64,000 nucleotides of DNA from Sphingobacterium litopenaei (GTDB lineage: Bacteria; Bacteroidota; Bacteroidia; Sphingobacteriales; Sphingobacteriaceae), in NCBI RefSeq assembly GCF_014692495.1, contig NZ_JACOIJ010000013.1, positions 26,519 through 90,518 of the forward strand, read 5' to 3'. Positions 1 to 9,511 of the stretch are shown piece by piece. The notes beneath the pieces are model-generated. The model was given only the letters and a program-made list of their open reading frames with translations. It had not been told where the DNA came from and did not search any database. The stretch's first letter is position 1. The number at the start of each line of letters is the position of its first letter. A program made the position numbers and the translations under genes.

Positions 1-2
1 AC

Positions 3-1115
3 GAACAATATACAGAACAAAATAATGATTATTATGCCGATGAATATTCTGATGAAGAATATTATGAGGATGGATATGAAGATCTAGAATACGCTAATCG
101 TATCAATAGATTTTATTATTCTTCTCCAGGTATGACATATTATGATCCATTCTTTGATCCATGGTTTGGCTATGGTTATGGTGGAATGGGTTTGGGATGG
201 TCTAATTGGGGCTGGGGTTCTAATTGGTCACTAGGGTTTGGATGGGGCTATCCATACGGACGTTTCGGTTATAACTTTGGATGGGGAAATCCTTACTATT
301 CATACGGTTGGGGCTGGGGTAATCCATATTATTATGGTTCGTATTGGGGATATAACTCTTATTACAATCATTGGGGACATCCTTATTACGGATATAGTAA
401 TGTAGGTTATGGAAATGGTTATAGAGTTCGCCCTACTTATACGTCTGTTCGCTCGACAAATCGTGGCTCATACGATTCAAGGGTTAATAATCGATCAACT
501 AACAGAGCTACAGCAGGAACATCCTCTCGCAGTGTAAGCAGAGATGCAAGCGGACGCATAGTGACAGGTTCAAGAGTATCTTCTAGAAATACTGAAGGTT
601 CATCACGTACTAGCACTACACGCAGAGAAAATGGTACTGTACAAAGAGGAACATCTTCACGTAGCGTATCAGAAAGATCATCTAGTACTACTGAAAGAGG
701 AACTATACAAAGAGGTACTTCTTCACGCAGTGTAACTCCAGATAGAAATTCTAATTCGGGTAATTCTAGAGGTACTACTATCCAGAGAGGAACTTCAAGT
801 GAAAGAGGAACAACTACAACATATCCTTCTACTAGATCTACTACTACAGACCGTTCGTCGAGATCATCATCGGATAACACGAATAGATCTACAACAACAA
901 ATAGAAGTGTTAGAGAAAGTTCAAGTTCATCTTCTAGCAGTAGCAGAGGAAGTTCATATACACCATCGAGCTCTTCTTCTTCATCTTCTTCTGTAGGAAG
1001 TTCTTCAAGAAGTTCTTCTTCATCAGTAGGTAGCAGTTCTTCAGGTTCTTCATCAAGAAGCTCGTCTTCTGGATCAAGTTCATCGGGCTCAAGCTCGCGT
1101 TCTTCAAGAAGATAA
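3..1115 (+). CDS. Low-complexity Gly/Trp/Tyr- and Ser/Arg-rich protein, 5' partial
   Basis: The frame is open from the first complete codon (base 3) with no start in view, so the N-terminus lies outside the window and the ATG at 132 is internal. About 370 residues are readable in three zones: an acidic Tyr/Glu/Asp-rich part (to about base 125), a Gly/Trp/Tyr-rich part (about 150-430), and a Ser/Arg/Thr-rich tail ending in almost pure serine with scattered arginine. The tail carries degenerate repeats around QRGTSSRSV (near 650, 710 and 780). No catalytic motif is visible. Proteins of this make-up are usually annotated as hypothetical in Sphingobacteriaceae; a cell-envelope or surface role is only a guess from composition. 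A terminator follows 16 bases after the stop. Confidence 0.75.
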   Translation, partial: EQYTEQNNDYYADEYSDEEYYEDGYEDLEYANRINRFYYSSPGMTYYDPFFDPWFGYGYGGMGLGWSNWGWGSNWSLGFGWGYPYGRFGYNFGWGNPYYSYGWGWGNPYYYGSYWGYNSYYNHWGHPYYGYSNVGYGNGYRVRPTYTSVRSTNRGSYDSRVNNRSTNRATAGTSSRSVSRDASGRIVTGSRVSSRNTEGSSRTSTTRRENGTVQRGTSSRSVSERSSSTTERGTIQRGTSSRSVTPDRNSNSGNSRGTTIQRGTSSERGTTTTYPSTRSTTTDRSSRSSSDNTNRSTTTNRSVRESSSSSSSSSRGSSYTPSSSSSSSSSVGSSSRSSSSSVGSSSSGSSSRSSSSGSSSSGSSSRSSRR

Positions 1116-1131
1116 CATTAATAAAAATATT

Positions 1132-1160
1132 TGCCAGCTCTTATGAGCTGGCATTTCTTT
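1132..1160 (+). terminator. Rho-independent terminator
   Basis: Perfect 9-bp stem (TGCCAGCTC / GAGCTGGCA) with loop TTAT, followed by TTTCTTT. It ends the low-complexity gene. It also shows that the next gene must start at 1185 rather than at an upstream TTG lying inside this hairpin. Confidence 0.85.
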
Positions 1161-1184
1161 AACCTTATTTTGACTAATAATCTC

Positions 1185-2744
1185 ATGAATATTAAAAAAA
1201 TTATACTTTCTGTTTTTGTGTCTAGCGCTTTTTGGGGATATGCTCAAGCGCAATCCGTAGACGATGCTGTTTCTTTTTCTAAAGATGATAATCCAGCTTC
1301 AGCCAGAATCAAAGGTATGGGAAATGTACAAACTTCTCTAGGAGGTGATATTACTGCGGTAAATGGTAATCCTGCAGGTCTTGGATTTTTCAGCCGCTCT
1401 GATATAAGCATTACTTTTGACTATTTACAGAACAGCAATAAGGCCGATTTCCTTGGCACTAATTCTAATAGTAATAAAGGAAATTTTGGCGTTTCGCAAG
1501 CTGGTGTAGTTTTTAATTTTCCCAATAGAAATCAGATAGCGGGGTATGCAGGCTGGCAAAATTTTAATATGGGAATCAGCTACAATAAAAAGCAGAATTT
1601 CAATAATTCAATTATTTACAATGGAATAAATAATGAAACATCCTATGTAAATAATCTTACAGACATCATGGCTGAAGATAAAGGCTTTGAAAATGATTTT
1701 TATAATAGTTATCTTGTTGAAAAATTTGCTAATCCAGCAGATGGATACTTCCCTTTAGCAGAAGAAGGCTATGATAAAGATCAAGTTAATGATTTATTAA
1801 CAAAAGGTTACCATAGTAATACTGCTCTCGCTTTTGGTGCAAACTATAATAATAAATTCTATATCGGAGGTACTTTAGGTTTGTCATTCTTTAAATATGA
1901 AAAGAGTAAGATATTTGAAGAAAATGGTTTGACAAAACTTGCAGTAGATGTAGCAAAGGACAACCCAAATTCTGATTTCGCTGACCCGACCTCTGCTGAT
2001 TATATAAAGTTTGGAGATAAAAGCTATCAACTAATAGATGATTATTCTCAAATTAGTGAAGGTTCAGGTGTTGACTTTAAATTAGGTATGATCTACAAGC
2101 CTGCTACCGATTGGAATATTGGCTTAACAATCACCACTCCTACGTTGTTAAGCATCAGCGAAACTACTGACGCCTTTACTGATGTTAGTTTTTTTCCTGA
2201 TATGGGATCTAATAATTCATTTCACACTTATGAGTCAAAATTGTACTCAAGTGATCAAGATTATAACTTAACTACGCCTTGGAAATTCGCATTAGGCGCT
2301 ACTAAATTCTTTAATCGAGGATTATTTAGTGCAGAAATGGAATATATAACCTACAATACTACACGATACAGTAATCCTTCAAGATTTAACTCATTCCAAA
2401 ATATGAATGATATTATCAAGGATGAGCTGCAAGGTGCAGTGAATGTTCGTTTAGGAGGTGAATATTTGATTAATAATATTATCAGTGGACGTGCAGGATT
2501 CAACTTTATAGGCAATCCTTACAAATATGCTGAAGAAACTAATGTTAGTGGTAGTGTTGGTCTAGGTTTCAAATTGACGAACACCTTATATGCTGATATA
2601 GCTATTGTACATCAAGTTAATTCTTACAGCGCTGCACCTTATGTGTTAAGTGATTTTTGGTACGATAGAGGAAGTTTTGAACCAATCGCAGATTTAAAAC
2701 TTCAACGCACAAATGCATTGTTTACTATTGGAGCTAAGTTTTAG
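1185..2744 (+). CDS. FadL/OmpP1-like outer-membrane protein
   Basis: 519 residues. The ATG at 1185 gives a clean signal peptide (MNIKKIILSVFVSSAFWGYAQA, cut before QSVDD) and lies after the terminator. The mature N-terminus has the pattern of the OMPP1/FadL/TodX family: a run ending in NPAGLGFFSRSDIS, where the NPAGL motif is the family hallmark. The rest alternates aromatic and polar residues as in a beta-barrel and ends in phenylalanine (GAKF), as outer-membrane proteins do. FadL members move hydrophobic compounds across the outer membrane, but the substrate here cannot be read from sequence. Many Bacteroidota members of this family are poorly characterised. Confidence 0.7.
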   Translation: MNIKKIILSVFVSSAFWGYAQAQSVDDAVSFSKDDNPASARIKGMGNVQTSLGGDITAVNGNPAGLGFFSRSDISITFDYLQNSNKADFLGTNSNSNKGNFGVSQAGVVFNFPNRNQIAGYAGWQNFNMGISYNKKQNFNNSIIYNGINNETSYVNNLTDIMAEDKGFENDFYNSYLVEKFANPADGYFPLAEEGYDKDQVNDLLTKGYHSNTALAFGANYNNKFYIGGTLGLSFFKYEKSKIFEENGLTKLAVDVAKDNPNSDFADPTSADYIKFGDKSYQLIDDYSQISEGSGVDFKLGMIYKPATDWNIGLTITTPTLLSISETTDAFTDVSFFPDMGSNNSFHTYESKLYSSDQDYNLTTPWKFALGATKFFNRGLFSAEMEYITYNTTRYSNPSRFNSFQNMNDIIKDELQGAVNVRLGGEYLINNIISGRAGFNFIGNPYKYAEETNVSGSVGLGFKLTNTLYADIAIVHQVNSYSAAPYVLSDFWYDRGSFEPIADLKLQRTNALFTIGAKF

Positions 2745-2767
2745 ATAATTTTCAATTTATATCAACG

Positions 2768-2800
2768 AATAGCGGAGTATTTACTTCGCTATTTTTATTT
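2768..2800 (+). terminator. Rho-independent terminator
   Basis: 12-bp stem with one G-U pair (AATAGCGGAGTA / TACTTCGCTATT), 2-base loop, followed by a T-rich run. Ends the FadL-like gene before the convergent ABC transporter gene. Confidence 0.8.
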
Positions 2801-2820
2801 GGGTTCCTTTGATTCATCCA

Positions 2821-4604
2821 TTAATTATCCTGCATACTTTTAGTAATCTTCTGAATATTCAGGCTATTCGCCATAGCGGAAAAAATACGATGATAAGTTC
2901 CTTTTTGATCGTATAAATCATCGTGTGTTCCGTCTTCCACTACCCTACCTTTTTCCATCACAATAATATGAGAAGCGTCAATTATTTGGGAAATGGAATG
3001 AGATACGATTACTACTGTACGCCCGACTTTGATCGCATCAAGACTATTTTTAATTTGCTCTGTCGCTATAGCATCCAAATTGGCCGTGGGTTCATCCAAA
3101 AATATAATCGGAGGATTTTTCAAAAACATTCTGGCTATTGCAATACGCTGTTGCTGTCCTCCGGATAATAAATGAGCTTCGGAATCATATCCTTTTGGCA
3201 ATTCCATTATCTGTTCATGGATATACGCTTTCTTCGCAGCTTCCATCACATCTTCAAGGGATGCTGTAATCTTTCCATAGCGGATATTATCCGCAATAGT
3301 TCCTTTGAAAATGTGGTTTTTCTGAAGGACCAAGCCAATATTCTCGCGCAAAAATTTTGTATCGTATTCTTTTAAATTCACTCCATCTAAAAAAATATCG
3401 CCCGATGTAGGATAGTAAAACTTATCCAAAACATTAATAACGGTACTTTTGCCCGCTCCGCTCAAGCCAACTAAAGCCGTAATCTCATTAGGTTCTATAC
3501 GCATTGATACATTGTACAAGGCTGGTGTTCCATTGGGATATTCAAAATCTACATGACGCATTTCGATAGCACCAGTAATTTTTGTTGGTCTATAATATCC
3601 TGTTAATTCTTTTTGATCGTCAGCCTTTAAAATTTCAAAAAAGCTTTCTGAATATATCAAAGCATCATTCACCTCATCATATATACGATGCAGTTGTCTG
3701 ATTGGGGCAGAAACATTGTTAAATAACATGATGTGAAACATAATTGCCCCTAGCGTCATTTGCTCATCCAGCACAAAATATGCTGTAAGAATAATTACCA
3801 ATACGATACCGATCTGCTCCACAAAACTTTTTAGGCTATCGAAAAGGTAACTCGTCTTGCGTGTAGACATTTGATTTTCCGTCATATCGTATTGAATTTT
3901 ACGATGACGTTCGGCTTCTTCGCCTTCTCGCACAAAGGATTTGATTACCGTGATAGAATCAATAAGATTGATAATTTGATTGCTTTTATTCTCTCTGAAA
4001 AACCGCATATTACGACGGAAACCAGATAATTTGGTGGCCTGTAATTGAGAAATATAGAAATAAATAGGAACGGTAATAAGTCCAATAAGACCAACATAAA
4101 AGTTGGCCAAAAACATGCATACCAAAGCTACAATAGCTGTCGTAAAAAGCGGTAAAATGTCTATGAAGAAATTCTGCACCAAACGTGTCAATGAACTAAT
4201 TCCAGCATCAATACGCGTTTGTAATTTACCTGATTCATTGGACTCGGTGGTATAAAATGCCATTCTATAGGTCAGAATCTTCTCGACAATAGTCTGCGAA
4301 AAGTCCCGGGCAATCATAATTTTTAATTTCTCCCCATAAAACTTCTGGCCGAATTGTACCAGCGAATAAATGATTTCTTTTCCTAACAAGATGGCAGAAA
4401 TAATCCCTATGATATGCATGCCCTGCTGGAGTGGGGTTTTGTTTACCAACAAATCACTTATTTATCTACAGTATATTTCAGTACAAATGCATTAATCTGT
4501 GCTGCAAATGATCCGATTACTGTCAATCCTAATGCTAGAAAAATTAGATGTTTGTAAGGTTTGACAAACGGAAGGATATTTTTGTATAGGTTTCTTATTG
4601 TCAT
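2821..4604 (-). pseudogene. MsbA-type ABC exporter (permease-ATPase fusion), one-base frameshift
   Basis: Two pieces of one ABC exporter. The 5' piece starts at ATG 4604-4602, encodes 48 residues (MTIRNLYKNILPF..., first membrane helix) and stops at TAA 4460-4458. The 3' piece, in the next frame, is open from 4461 and encodes the other helices and the ATPase. Adding one A to the AAA at 4461-4463 joins them as ...YTVDK-ISDLLVNK..., giving about 594 residues, the normal size of this family. The ATPase is intact: Walker A GLSGAGKST, Q-loop LQKN, signature LSGGQQQR, Walker B IIFLDEP, H-loop VSHS. There is no good slippery site, so this is either a recent inactivating deletion or a base missing from the assembly. 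The substrate is unknown; lipid or drug export is typical of the family. Confidence 0.8.
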
Positions 4605-4651
4605 ACAATAAGTATAACAACAAAATTTTGTATTTGTTTCCTAACGGTATG

Positions 4652-5413
4652 CTATTTACATACGATGGTTTGTATTCCCAGAGAATCAAATAATTCTTGG
4701 AAAGAAGAAGGTATTTCGTTGCTAATAATAACATCTATATTAGAGAAATCAGCAATTTTACCAAAACTCTTTCTGCTAAATTTACTTGAATCCGCTAGCA
4801 CAATAACTTGTTGAGCGACTGAAATCATTTTTTGGTTTAACAAAGCTTCTTGCGCACTAGTAGTAGAAATGCCATATTCTAAATCTATACCATCCACACC
4901 TAGAAAAAGTTTGGAGCAAAAAAATTGTTCCAGGGTATTAATAGCATATTGACCTGTCACGGAAGAAGAAGTATGTCGAACAGAACCTCCCAACTGAATA
5001 ACCTCTACATTAGAATGCTTTAAAAGTTCCAAAGTGACATTTAATGCAGACGTAACCACGGTCAAATGACCTTGAGGTATTATCTCGCGCGCAAAAAATT
5101 GTGTAGTCGTACCTGATCCAATGATAATGGAATCATTTGGCGTCACAAAATTAGCGGAAGCTTTTGCAATAGCACGTTTTTCTGCCTCATGCAATTTTTC
5201 TTTTTCAATAACTGAACGATCTGTCTGATAAGGGTTTTGTTTGGTTACGCCTCCATGTGTCCGATACACCAATCCAGAATCTTCTAAAAATTGTAAATCC
5301 TTTCGTATTGTTACGGATGAAACTCCTAAACTTTCACAAAGTTCTACTACCGATATATGTCCTTTAAGGTTTACTTCCCTGATAATGTGTTGATGACGTT
5401 CGACGTTATTCAT
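4652..5413 (-). CDS. glpR: DeoR/GlpR-family transcriptional regulator of glycerol genes
   Basis: 253 residues, the usual size of DeoR-family repressors. N-terminal winged helix-turn-helix (about residues 3-57), with VSSVTIRKDLQFLEDSGL as recognition region and RTHGG after it. The C-terminal DeoRC sugar-phosphate sensor domain has IGSGTTT, TSALNV, QLGGSVR and LADSSKFSR. It diverges from glpD with 127 bases between the starts, where an inverted repeat of the DeoR type lies (5441-5483). G3P is the classical effector of GlpR, so repression of glpDKF relieved by G3P is the natural reading. The name rests on context; sugar-responsive DeoR members look alike. Confidence 0.8.
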   Translation of the reverse strand: MNNVERHQHIIREVNLKGHISVVELCESLGVSSVTIRKDLQFLEDSGLVYRTHGGVTKQNPYQTDRSVIEKEKLHEAEKRAIAKASANFVTPNDSIIIGSGTTTQFFAREIIPQGHLTVVTSALNVTLELLKHSNVEVIQLGGSVRHTSSSVTGQYAINTLEQFFCSKLFLGVDGIDLEYGISTTSAQEALLNQKMISVAQQVIVLADSSKFSRKSFGKIADFSNIDVIISNEIPSSFQELFDSLGIQTIVCK

Positions 5414-5440
5414 AATGGTCTAATTTATCAATTAATTCTA

Positions 5441-5483
5441 AAACGAAAGAAAAAGATAAAATATTTTTCATTTTGTTTCGTTT
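5441..5483. promoter_or_regulatory. Putative GlpR operator (inverted repeat) in the glpR-glpD divergent region
   Basis: Arms AAACGAAAGAAAA (5441-5453) and TTTTGTTTCGTTT (5471-5483) match at 12 of 13 positions as an inverted repeat with a 17-base spacer. DeoR-family regulators often bind repeats containing TTTCGTTT-like halves. A weak -7 candidate, TAATTTTA, lies at 5499-5506, so the right arm would overlap the upstream promoter element of glpD. Assignment to GlpR is inference. Confidence 0.5.
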
Positions 5484-5540
5484 ATTTACGTTTTTTATTA
5501 ATTTTACGCGATAACCAAAACACAATTACATCTATTCAAA

Positions 5541-7106
5541 ATGAAATTTACTAGAAACGAAGCTATTAGAAGCATTGAAAGCACCCAAGAATGGGACATT
5601 ACGATTATCGGTGGTGGTGCTACGGGCCTAGGTATAGCAGTTGATGCCGCATCCAGAGGTTATAAAACATTACTTGTCGAGAAGTATGATTTTGCAAAAG
5701 GTACATCAAGTAAAAGTACGAAGCTTGTCCACGGAGGAGTTCGTTACTTGGCTAACGGTGATGTAAAATTGGTAATGTCAGCTTTAAAAGAGCGCGGTTT
5801 AATTTTCAAAAATGCCCCTCATGTTTCTTTTGTTCAAAGTTTTGTTATCCCTTCGTATGATTTCTTTGGCAAAATGAAATTTTTGATTGGCTTAAAGTTA
5901 TACGATTGGCTTGCAGGTAAACTTCGTATTGGTAAATCAACGTTATTGAGTAAGTCTGAGGTTATCGAAAAACTACCAAAAGTAAAACAGAAAAACTTAA
6001 TCGGTGGTATCCAATATTTTGATGGTCAATTTGACGATGCACGTTTAGCATTAAATTTAGGGCAGACTGCTTCAGAACATGGTGCTGTTGTATTAAACTA
6101 TTCTGAAGCATCAGCTATCTTAAAAGACGACAAGGGTACTGTAACCGGCATTGAATTTATTGATAGAGATACGGATAAGAAATACACCATTAAATCCAAA
6201 GCAGTAATTAATGCTACAGGAATTTTTGTGGATGATATTTTGAAATTAGATGTGGCTGCTCATAAAAATTTGGTAAGACCAAGTCAGGGAGCACATATTG
6301 TAATTGACAAAAAATTCTTAGGCAATATTGATGCCCTTATGATTCCCGAAACAAGTGATGGTCGTGTACTTTTTGGTGTGCCTTGGCATGACAAAGTCTT
6401 ATTAGGCACGACGGATACCCCTTTGAATGCACATCAAATTGAGCCTCGCCCTTTGGAAGAAGAGATCCAATTCATTTTGACTACAGCGAATGATTATTTG
6501 GACAACGCACCTACCCGTCAAGATGTATTAAGTGTATTCGCTGGTTTAAGACCTTTGGCTGCCCCTACTGATAATGACAGCAACAGTACAAAAGAAATTT
6601 CTAGAGATCACAAATTAATCAAAAGTAAATCTGGATTAATCACTATTACAGGTGGTAAATGGACTACCTATCGTAAGATGGCAGAAGAAACTGTAGACTT
6701 AGCGATTACAACAGGAAATCTTGCACCAAAAGCTTGTCAAACAACCACACTTCAAATCCATGGTTACTCTACAGAGAGACGTGAGGGACATTGGCAAGTG
6801 TACGGTTCAGATACTGAGCAAATCAAAAATTTGGTTAAAGAAACACCTTCATTAGGTAATAGACTACATCCAAATTATGATTTTATCGAAGCAGAAGTAG
6901 TTTGGGCAAGCAGAAATGAAATGATTTACAACATTGAAGATTTCTTAGCACGTAGAATTCGTTTTCTTCTTTTAGATGCCAAAGCATCCCTTCTAGCAGC
7001 ACCTCGAGTGGCCGAATTAATGGCGAACGAACTGCAAAAAGATGAAAATTGGGTTAAAGCACAATTGGAAAATTATAGTGCATTAGTCAAAAACTATACG
7101 CTATAA
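5541..7106 (+). CDS. glpD: Glycerol-3-phosphate dehydrogenase (FAD-dependent)
   Basis: 521 residues. Oxidises sn-glycerol-3-phosphate to dihydroxyacetone phosphate and passes electrons to quinone at the inner face of the cytoplasmic membrane. The FAD-binding GxGxxG segment is DITIIGGGATGLGIAVDAAS (about residues 20-39), followed by the family motif GTSSKSTKLVHGGVRYL (about 57-73). Further matches are LLGTTDTP and the C-terminal ITGGKWTTYRKMAEE. First gene of glpD-glpK-glpF, diverging from the GlpR-type regulator. It is the catabolic exit for G3P made by GlpK or imported by GlpT from the same block. Confidence 0.95.
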   Translation: MKFTRNEAIRSIESTQEWDITIIGGGATGLGIAVDAASRGYKTLLVEKYDFAKGTSSKSTKLVHGGVRYLANGDVKLVMSALKERGLIFKNAPHVSFVQSFVIPSYDFFGKMKFLIGLKLYDWLAGKLRIGKSTLLSKSEVIEKLPKVKQKNLIGGIQYFDGQFDDARLALNLGQTASEHGAVVLNYSEASAILKDDKGTVTGIEFIDRDTDKKYTIKSKAVINATGIFVDDILKLDVAAHKNLVRPSQGAHIVIDKKFLGNIDALMIPETSDGRVLFGVPWHDKVLLGTTDTPLNAHQIEPRPLEEEIQFILTTANDYLDNAPTRQDVLSVFAGLRPLAAPTDNDSNSTKEISRDHKLIKSKSGLITITGGKWTTYRKMAEETVDLAITTGNLAPKACQTTTLQIHGYSTERREGHWQVYGSDTEQIKNLVKETPSLGNRLHPNYDFIEAEVVWASRNEMIYNIEDFLARRIRFLLLDAKASLLAAPRVAELMANELQKDENWVKAQLENYSALVKNYTL

Positions 7107-7139
7107 CAATAAATAGTAACACTATAAACCAAATTTGAT

Positions 7140-8642
7140 ATGAAAAAGGAATACATTCTTTCCTTAGATCAAGGTACTACGAGTTCTCGCGCTATCTTAT
7201 TCAACCACAATGGGGAGATTGTGGAAGTAGCGCAAAAAGAGTTCAAACAAATCTATCCTAAATCAGGATGGGTAGAGCACGATGCGCAAGAAATCTGGTC
7301 TACACAGCTTGCTGTCATGACCGAAGCTATCGCAAAAGCTAATGTAAAACTTGATTCTATAAAAGGAATAGGCATCACCAATCAACGTGAGACGACAATT
7401 GTCTGGCATCGCAAAACAGGAAAACCCATTTGTAATGCGATAGTATGGCAAGATCGACGCACGGCAGATTATTGTAAATCAATTGCTGAAAAAGGATTAG
7501 ACACCTTGATTCAAGAAAAAACAGGTCTTTTAATTGATGCGTATTTTTCTGCTTCTAAGATTAATTGGATTTTAGAAAATGTGGAAGGAGCGCGTCTAAT
7601 GGCTGAAAATGGTGAATTAGCTTTCGGAACCGTAGATTCTTGGTTAGTATACAATTTGACAAATGGTGAAAAACATGTTACTGATGTAACTAATGCTTCA
7701 AGAACATTACTTCTTAATATACATACTTTAGATTGGGATCAAGAGTTACTAGATATTTTTGATATCCCAAAATCGATGTTACCAACAGTAGCAAGCAGTT
7801 CTGAACTTTACGGTCATACTTCATTGGAAATTGGCAATGTAAATATTCCGATAGCGGGTATTGCAGGAGACCAACAAGCTGCGCTTTTTGGTCAGTTATG
7901 TACAAAAGAAGGTATGGCTAAAAATACTTATGGAACAGGTTGTTTTCTGTTAATGAATATTGGCAGTAAGCCTGTAATTTCAAAAAACAAATTGGTCACT
8001 ACAGTTGCTTGGAAAATTGGCAAGGAAGTAAATTATGCCTTAGAGGGCAGTATTTTCATTGGTGGAGCTGTTGTACAATGGTTAAGGGATGAATTAGGCA
8101 TTATCAAAAAATCATCTGAGGTAGAAGCTTTGGCAACGAGTGTTCCGGATACCAATGGAGTCTATCTAGTTCCTGCATTCTCGGGATTAGGTGCACCACA
8201 CTGGAATGCTAACGCACGTGGAACTATCGTCGGTCTTTCAAGAGGTACAAAAGACGCACATATTGCACGTGCAGCTTTGGAAAGCATCGCTTATCAGACT
8301 TATGATATTTTGAAAGCCATGGAAAACGATTCGGAAAACCAAATCCAGGAATTGCGTGTGGACGGTGGCGCTACCAACAATAACTTCTTGATGCAATTTC
8401 AAGCCGATATTGTACAAACCAAAGTTATTCGTCCAGCTATCACGGAAACTACAGCAATGGGTGCCGCATTCTTGGCGGGACTAGCAGTAGGATTTTGGAG
8501 TGATATTGATGAATTAAAATCTCTGTGGAAAGAAGATAAGGCTTTCGAAGCTAAATCAGAAGAAGGTTCGAATAAAGAGCTGTTGCGTGAATGGAAAAGA
8601 GCAACTGAAACAGCAAAATTCTGGGCTAACTATAAAGACTAA
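7140..8642 (+). CDS. glpK: Glycerol kinase
   Basis: 500 residues, full length for the FGGY family. Phosphorylates glycerol to G3P with ATP in the cytoplasm. N-terminal phosphate loop [15 protein letters not shown], the glycerol-binding [17 protein letters not shown] segment, [11 protein letters not shown], and in the C-terminal half [20 protein letters not shown] and [18 protein letters not shown] are all present. 33 bases after glpD and 26 bases before glpF, in the classical glycerol uptake order. Confidence 0.96.
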   Translation: MKKEYILSLDQGTTSSRAILFNHNGEIVEVAQKEFKQIYPKSGWVEHDAQEIWSTQLAVMTEAIAKANVKLDSIKGIGITNQRETTIVWHRKTGKPICNAIVWQDRRTADYCKSIAEKGLDTLIQEKTGLLIDAYFSASKINWILENVEGARLMAENGELAFGTVDSWLVYNLTNGEKHVTDVTNASRTLLLNIHTLDWDQELLDIFDIPKSMLPTVASSSELYGHTSLEIGNVNIPIAGIAGDQQAALFGQLCTKEGMAKNTYGTGCFLLMNIGSKPVISKNKLVTTVAWKIGKEVNYALEGSIFIGGAVVQWLRDELGIIKKSSEVEALATSVPDTNGVYLVPAFSGLGAPHWNANARGTIVGLSRGTKDAHIARAALESIAYQTYDILKAMENDSENQIQELRVDGGATNNNFLMQFQADIVQTKVIRPAITETTAMGAAFLAGLAVGFWSDIDELKSLWKEDKAFEAKSEEGSNKELLREWKRATETAKFWANYKD

Positions 8643-8668
8643 AAAATTATAACTAATAAACTACTATT

Positions 8669-9394
8669 ATGACACCTTTATTAGCTGAATTTATTGGAAC
8701 AGCTGTATTAATCCTTCTGGGAGGTGGAGTTGTAGCCAATGTCCTTCTAAAAGGAACAAATGGCAACAATTCTGGCTGGATTGTGATTAGTACTGCTTGG
8801 GCTTTAGCTGTTTTCGTAGGCGTTACGATTGCAGGCCCCTATAGCGGAGCACATTTGAACTGCGCTGTTAGTTTATCGGTATTAATCATGGGCGAAATGA
8901 GTTTGATGACAGCATTAGGCTATATGGCTGCGCAATTAGCAGGTGCTATGCTTGGTTCTTTTTGCGTTTGGGCATTCTACAAAGATCATTTTGACCAAAC
9001 AGAAGATGCTGGCGCTAAACAAGCAGTATTCTGCACTTCTCCTGCAATCAAAAACTTACCTCGCAATTTGCTAAGTGAGACACTAGCGACTTTTGTTCTA
9101 ATTTTCACTATTCTGCATTTTAAGGATGCCACTTTGAATTCCACCACACCTATTGGCTTAGGCTCTATTGGTGCACTACCAGTGGCTTTTCTTGTTTGGG
9201 CAATAGGACTTTCATTAGGAGGAACAACGGGATATGCGATCAATCCAGCGAGAGATTTGGGACCGCGCATTGTTCATGCATTAGTACCCATTAAAAACAA
9301 AGCGTCATTTAATGCGGAATATGCATGGGTTCCAGTATTGGGGCCAATGATAGGCGCAGCATTAGCAGCATTACTATATCTTGTCATACATTAA
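8669..9394 (+). CDS. glpF: Glycerol facilitator, MIP family, with an NCA in place of the first NPA
   Basis: 241 residues with six hydrophobic helices and the two MIP half-helix loops. The second loop is the normal GYAINPARDLGPR; the aspartate after NPAR is the mark of glycerol facilitators as opposed to water channels. The first loop, GAHLNCAVSLS (residues 61-70), has cysteine at position 65 where NPA proteins have proline. Passive inner-membrane entry of glycerol for glpK. No terminator is visible after it, so read-through into the SusC gene 117 bases downstream is possible. Confidence 0.92.
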   Translation: MTPLLAEFIGTAVLILLGGGVVANVLLKGTNGNNSGWIVISTAWALAVFVGVTIAGPYSGAHLNCAVSLSVLIMGEMSLMTALGYMAAQLAGAMLGSFCVWAFYKDHFDQTEDAGAKQAVFCTSPAIKNLPRNLLSETLATFVLIFTILHFKDATLNSTTPIGLGSIGALPVAFLVWAIGLSLGGTTGYAINPARDLGPRIVHALVPIKNKASFNAEYAWVPVLGPMIGAALAALLYLVIH

Positions 9395-9473
9395 TGATAA
9401 ACATATATAGATAAATTAAGAAAAGAAACATAACCAACAATTAGCTTAATATAAGTTTAACATCGACTTAATT

Positions 9474-9482
9474 TAAGCTTTG
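9474..9482 (+). promoter_or_regulatory. Weak -7-like promoter element upstream of the first SusC gene
   Basis: TAAGCTTTG resembles the Bacteroidota -7 element TAnnTTTG with one extra spacer base. No TTG is found at the expected distance upstream. It lies 29 bases before the SusC start. The SusC operon may instead be read from the glpD promoter. Confidence 0.25.
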
Positions 9483-9511
9483 CAAATTAGCAACGAATTA
9501 ATCATACTCCT

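Noticed and set aside
437..880. 147-codon open frame on the minus strand in the low-complexity gene
   Set aside because: It mirrors the Ser/Arg/Thr-rich repeats of the plus-strand gene (Leu/Val/Asp/Glu-rich shadow) and has no family features.
630..1110. Short repeated units that might look like a CRISPR array
   Set aside because: They are degenerate codons for Ser/Arg repeats in a coding frame, with no constant repeats or spacers. No CRISPR array was seen in the window.
4452..4604. Programmed frameshifting in the ABC exporter
   Set aside because: No X-XXY-YYZ slippery heptamer and no obvious stimulatory structure; a deletion or assembly error explains it more simply.
4492..4734. 80-codon frame on the minus strand between the ABC gene and glpR
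   Set aside because: It overlaps the glpR 3' end and the true first 48 codons of the ABC exporter in another frame, and has no family features.
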